A stretch of DNA of 26,882 nt from Verrucomicrobia bacterium UBA3222 (GTDB lineage Bacteria; Verrucomicrobiota; Verrucomicrobiia; Opitutales; UBA9783), in the NCBI GenBank assembly GCA_002363035.1, contig DEWA01000008.1, positions 1 to 26,882 on the forward strand, written 5' to 3'. Below are positions 23,674 through 26,882 of this stretch, piece after piece; the stretch's first letter is position 1; every line of letters starts with the position of its first letter. Below the pieces are notes generated by a model, which did not search any database, was not told the DNA's origin, and saw only the letters and a program-made list of their open reading frames with translations. The position numbers were made by a program, and so were the translations under genes.

Positions 23674-24807
23674 GTGCCCAACCTTCTGCAACGCTACCTG
23701 TTAAGGCAATTTTTCTTCGCCGCCTTCAATACGGTCTTACTGTTTGTGTTCGTTTTGGTCGCCGGAAACGCCGTAAAGGACGTTTTGCCGTTGCTGGCGA
23801 GCGGTAAAATCGAGTGGTCGTTTTTCTTCGATACATTGTTCCATCTCATCCCGTCCATGGTCGCCTACTCGCTGCCGTTGGGTATCCTGACGGCAACGTT
23901 GCTGGTGCTGGGGCGGCTCTCGTCGCAAAACGAACTCATCGCCATGAAAGCATCCGGTTTGAGCCTGTGGCACATCATCTCACCGTTGCTGCTGATGTCC
24001 GCAATCGGCGTTATTTTCACGCTCATCGTCAATTTTCACTGGGGACCGCATTCCATCGTGTACTACCGCAAAGCCCTGAGTAACATCATTCGCCAAAAGC
24101 CGCTGTCGTTCATCCAAGCGGGAACCTTCGTGAAAGATTTCCCGGGATACCTGTTTTACGTCGAGAAAAAGCAAAACGATGCGGTCGAAAATTGCTGGCT
24201 GTGGGAACTGGACGGTCGGCAAACGTCGGGAGCGAATTTGTTTTTGCATTCCAAACGCGGCATTTTGCGGTATGACGATAAAAAAAATGCCATCATTCTC
24301 ACGTTGCTGAAAGCCTCCGGCGAAAAGTATTCCACGCGCCCCGACGGTTCATCGGATGCACAGGCGATTGCCTTCGACAGTACCGACATTGCTCTGCCGC
24401 TGACGGCGATGTTGGGGAAAGAATACTTTTATAAAAAGTTAGGGTACATGACGCTTTCGGAACTGCTCAACGAACGCAAATCCGTTGAAAAAAGCGCGCC
24501 CGGAACACAAAATTATAAATATAAGATCACAACCAACCTGGAAATTCAAAAGAACGCCGTCATGTCGTTTGCAACCTTATCGCTGGTGCTGATTGCCATT
24601 CCGCTGGGCATTCGACTGAGTCGCGCCGAAACCTCCGCCAACCTGGTACTCGCCATCGCCCTGGCGCTGAGTTTTTACTTCATCGTCATGGCGATTTCGT
24701 GGTTGGAAGCATCACCGCAATACCGCCCCGACCTCCTGGTCTGGCTGCCGCACGTTCTTTTCCAGGGTTTGGCGGTTTGGCTGTTTCGACGAGCTTTGAA
24801 ACATTAA
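23674..24807 (+). CDS. LptF/LptG-type permease (YjgP/YjgQ family)
   Basis: A 377-aa inner membrane protein with the family layout: hydrophobic segments at about 15-32, 60-80 and 100-120, a large periplasmic domain (about 135-290), and three more helices at the C-terminus. LptF and LptG form the channel of the LptBFG transporter that lifts LPS from the inner membrane. The N-terminal PNLLQRYLLRQFFFA and LSSQNELIAMKASGLS fit the family; whether it is LptF or LptG cannot be decided. It starts with GTG at 23674; a TAAAAT box (23663-23668) ends 5 nt before it and no Shine-Dalgarno is seen. The next gene starts 9 nt after its stop. Confidence 0.85.
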   Translation: MPNLLQRYLLRQFFFAAFNTVLLFVFVLVAGNAVKDVLPLLASGKIEWSFFFDTLFHLIPSMVAYSLPLGILTATLLVLGRLSSQNELIAMKASGLSLWHIISPLLLMSAIGVIFTLIVNFHWGPHSIVYYRKALSNIIRQKPLSFIQAGTFVKDFPGYLFYVEKKQNDAVENCWLWELDGRQTSGANLFLHSKRGILRYDDKKNAIILTLLKASGEKYSTRPDGSSDAQAIAFDSTDIALPLTAMLGKEYFYKKLGYMTLSELLNERKSVEKSAPGTQNYKYKITTNLEIQKNAVMSFATLSLVLIAIPLGIRLSRAETSANLVLAIALALSFYFIVMAISWLEASPQYRPDLLVWLPHVLFQGLAVWLFRRALKH

Positions 24808-24816
24808 AAATAAAGT

Positions 24817-25692
24817 ATGTTGTGTGCACTGCATCAAAATATCCGTCGCTTTATGAAATCCATCATTATTGCCTGCCTCGTCGGCGCGGGTTGGTTTTGG
24901 TTTTCACATTACCGAATGCGCCGCAGCATCACCGTCACCTGCGCCTCCATGAAAGACATTGGGACTTATCTGCAGGAACAGATTGCCGCATATCTGCCGC
25001 ATGAAGTTCTGTGTGCGTTTGATTTGGACAATACACTCTTGAGGATCGATTCACCGTTGGTTTATCAACGCAAGCGCTATCGTTCCGTCTATGAAAAACT
25101 CCGTGCAAGCTATCCGAAGGTGACAACCGCCATGCTCTATCGCACCCTGGCGCCGCATGTTCGATTGACGGAACCCGATGTTCTGCCGCTGTTGCAATCG
25201 CTCAAATGCGAAAAAATCGGTTTCACCGCTTGCGAAACGGGTGTTTTTAACGATGGCATCACGGTAGAACAGTACCGTTATGAAGAATTAAAAGCAAAAG
25301 GTATTACCTTTGAAAACATCTTTCACGAACAATCATTTACGCTAAACGACTGCGACCCGCACGAAGGTCAATACCCGACATATCACAAGGGTATTTTATT
25401 CTCGTTACCGAAATTAAAGGGCTCAACTTCCAAGGGCGCAGTTTTATGTGCATTTTTGAAAAAAATCCGTTACACCCCCAAATGTATTGTTCTCGTCGAC
25501 GATCGCGTCATCAATCATTATACGGTTCGCAAAGCACTCAGACGACACTTCCCAAGCGTGAAATTTATCGGCATTTGGTATACGGGCGCGCAAACGAAGT
25601 CCTCCGTACCGTTTACGGAGGAGGAATTTCGAAGAGACGCCGAAGTACTCTTTGAGCAAGCACAGACACTTTATGGTGCTCAGAAAGGATAA
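24817..25692 (+). CDS. DUF2608/HAD-like protein with N-terminal membrane anchor
   Basis: A 291-aa protein with haloacid-dehalogenase-type motifs: FDLDNTL (Asp69, Asp71, Thr73), a hydrophobic strand ending FTACET, and VLVDDR (Asp228, Asp229). This suggests a magnesium-dependent phosphatase-like fold; the substrate is unknown. The N-terminal stretch KSIIIACLVGAGWFWF is a signal anchor or signal peptide, so the domain probably lies outside the cytoplasm. The ATG at 24853 (residue 13) is an equally good start. It follows the LptF/LptG gene closely and is probably cotranscribed. The next gene is a paralogue without the anchor. I associate DUF2608 with intracellular bacteria; the assignment is from pattern recognition. 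Confidence 0.7.
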   Translation: MLCALHQNIRRFMKSIIIACLVGAGWFWFSHYRMRRSITVTCASMKDIGTYLQEQIAAYLPHEVLCAFDLDNTLLRIDSPLVYQRKRYRSVYEKLRASYPKVTTAMLYRTLAPHVRLTEPDVLPLLQSLKCEKIGFTACETGVFNDGITVEQYRYEELKAKGITFENIFHEQSFTLNDCDPHEGQYPTYHKGILFSLPKLKGSTSKGAVLCAFLKKIRYTPKCIVLVDDRVINHYTVRKALRRHFPSVKFIGIWYTGAQTKSSVPFTEEEFRRDAEVLFEQAQTLYGAQKG

Positions 25693-25795
25693 AAAATATT
25701 AAGTATATCGCTTCCGAAACTCTGTCATTTTGTTTTCTTACCGTTGTTTTTGTACGCGTAAAACGTGCCTCAAGGGCATCCGTGACATGTTTTTG

Positions 25796-25825
25796 TTGAA
25801 AAACGTAGGCAAATTCATGTAAAAT
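25796..25825 (+). promoter_or_regulatory. Probable promoter of the second DUF2608 gene
   Basis: TTGAAA (25796-25801), an 18-nt spacer and TAAAAT (25820-25825) precede the ATG at 25837. A strong Shine-Dalgarno AGGAGG (25827-25832) lies between the -10 box and the ATG, so transcription from this -10 would start within or just after it. A promoter further upstream may therefore also serve the gene. Confidence 0.4.
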
Positions 25826-25836
25826 TAGGAGGGGAT

Positions 25837-26652
25837 ATGGTTTCCGATTGCAACGGCATTTGTGCTTCCTTTGATCGCATGCGCGACGTCGGTTCGTACA
25901 TTGCAACGCAGACGGCTCCTTACAAAACCGAAGACGTTCTTTGTTTGTTCGATCTGGACATGACCCTGACGCAACCGGATCACCCCGCCGCTTACATACC
26001 GAACCTGAAAAAGCACCTGGATATCTATCGCTCCATTCAGTCACGCTACCCGAAATTGGATACCTGCCTGACGTTTTGCTTCAATTTTCTCTTGCCGCAA
26101 CGCTTGACGGACAACGACATCCTTTCTGTTTTGGCATCATTGAAAATGAAAACCATCGCCTTCACCGCCACCGTCACGGGAGATTTTTTGGGCACACGCA
26201 TGGAGGTTAAACGTTATGAAGATTTAAAGCGATTGGGACTTTCCTTCGAACACGCTTTTCCGCAGTCGGAAGTTATTCTCAACGCCTGCCCGCAATACCG
26301 CGGTTATTACCCGACGTATTATAGAGGCATCCTCTTTTCGAACAGCGAACGCGGCAATACAACTAAAGGAACCGTCCTGTGTGCCTTTTTAAAAACCGTC
26401 GATTATACGCCGAAGTGCATCATTCTGGTCGACGACCGTCCGAAAAATCACGCCGACGTACAAGCAGCTCTGTCGCAGATCTTCCCCGAAACAAAATCCA
26501 TCGGCATTGAATTTAACGGCGCAGCGAACTATTGCCCGAAGGAAATTTCAGCGGAAGACTTCGAAGCATTTTACGCGGATCACTTCGAACGCGCTTCAAA
26601 ACTGGCAAACGCCGATACGGAAACGCCAGCGGCGGACGGGGATTTGTTTTAG
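25837..26652 (+). CDS. DUF2608/HAD-like protein, no signal sequence
   Basis: A 271-aa paralogue of the preceding gene, similar from CASFDRMRDVGSYI to the end with almost no gaps. HAD-type motifs are kept: FDLDMTL (Asp39, Asp41, Thr43), a strand ending FTATVTG, and ILVDDR (Asp199, Asp200). The block TKGTVLCAFLKTVDYTPKCI is nearly the same in both proteins. Unlike its neighbour it has no hydrophobic N-terminus, so it is either cytoplasmic or exported by a route without a cleaved Sec signal; type III export is possible but untested. The start is supported by AGGAGG 4 nt upstream. The last 15 residues are a low-complexity acidic tail. Confidence 0.72.
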   Translation: MVSDCNGICASFDRMRDVGSYIATQTAPYKTEDVLCLFDLDMTLTQPDHPAAYIPNLKKHLDIYRSIQSRYPKLDTCLTFCFNFLLPQRLTDNDILSVLASLKMKTIAFTATVTGDFLGTRMEVKRYEDLKRLGLSFEHAFPQSEVILNACPQYRGYYPTYYRGILFSNSERGNTTKGTVLCAFLKTVDYTPKCIILVDDRPKNHADVQAALSQIFPETKSIGIEFNGAANYCPKEISAEDFEAFYADHFERASKLANADTETPAADGDLF

Positions 26653-26882
26653 AGGGGAAGCGATGGTAAAAAAGGTAGCATATTGAAACGTTCATCTCAT
26701 CCGGTTGGGAAATCGGTAAAAGTATTCAGAAATTAAGATGTTTGTTTAAAGCAAACCGACTGTTTTTTTAAGGTTGGTAATGCACAACTGTCTATGTTTA
26801 TTTGACGACTTACAATAATTTAATCGTAACCGACCAGCGAATAGTGTCAACCTCTCTAAGAGCTTACGACGTGCGTAAAGGA

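Noticed and set aside
23493..23681. 62-codon minus-strand frame between the FkbM gene and the LptF/LptG gene
   Set aside because: It starts at TTG, overlaps the downstream gene start, and has no recognisable family or ribosome site. Kept out as unsupported.
26653..26882. Window end after the last DUF2608 gene, with a GTTTG/CAAAC hairpin and a later T-run near 26740-26770
   Set aside because: The stem is only 5 bp and the T-run is offset from it; no gene or convincing terminator could be supported in these 230 bp.

Overview
This looks like a chromosomal segment of a Gram-negative, host-associated (probably intracellular or closely symbiotic) bacterium. Envelope genes show the outer membrane: an LptD-like LPS assembly protein, an LptF/LptG-type permease, a lipid-exporter-type ABC protein and CdsA. 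A three-gene set, sctS-sctT-sctU, reads as the export core of a non-flagellar type III secretion system. Two DUF2608/HAD-like genes sit at the right end; I associate that family with intracellular bacteria. The LptD barrel and the CdsA signature remind me most of the PVC group (Verrucomicrobiota, Opitutae-like, or Chlamydiota). This is an impression from memory without a search, and a divergent alphaproteobacterial symbiont is the main alternative.

Layout. 1-1270: 3' end of cdsA, a tRNA-Arg(CCG), and a NUDIX hydrolase on the minus strand. 1275-4574: a 3'-end relic of the ABC exporter, a secreted unknown protein and the intact ABC exporter, all minus. 4743-5063: a small helix-turn-helix protein. 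5217-13552, all minus: lptD and a pair of M16 zinc peptidases joined by an ATGA overlap. 13671-16040: alanine dehydrogenase, a decayed second copy of its 3' end, and truB. 16149-17747: a second large secreted unknown protein carrying near-perfect 36-bp repeats. 17916-20199, minus: dnaN and an AT-rich radical SAM protein. 20310-22506: sctS-sctT-sctU. 22555-23489: a 10-bp tandem repeat and an FkbM-type methyltransferase whose open frame runs back into the repeat. 23674-26652: the LptF/LptG-like permease and two tandem DUF2608/HAD genes.

The main points for follow-up are these. (1) A 10-bp x 4 tandem repeat at the 5' end of the FkbM methyltransferase, where losing one copy would join an upstream GTG to the methyltransferase frame, as in a phase-variable switch. 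(2) Several genes have a sigma70-like -10 box ending only 5-8 nt before the start codon and no Shine-Dalgarno, which suggests leaderless transcripts. (3) Two relics of 3' gene ends (ABC exporter and alanine dehydrogenase) point to duplication followed by decay. (4) Two secreted unknown proteins look like diverged members of one family. (5) The T3SS core operon starts at sctS with no sctR beside it.
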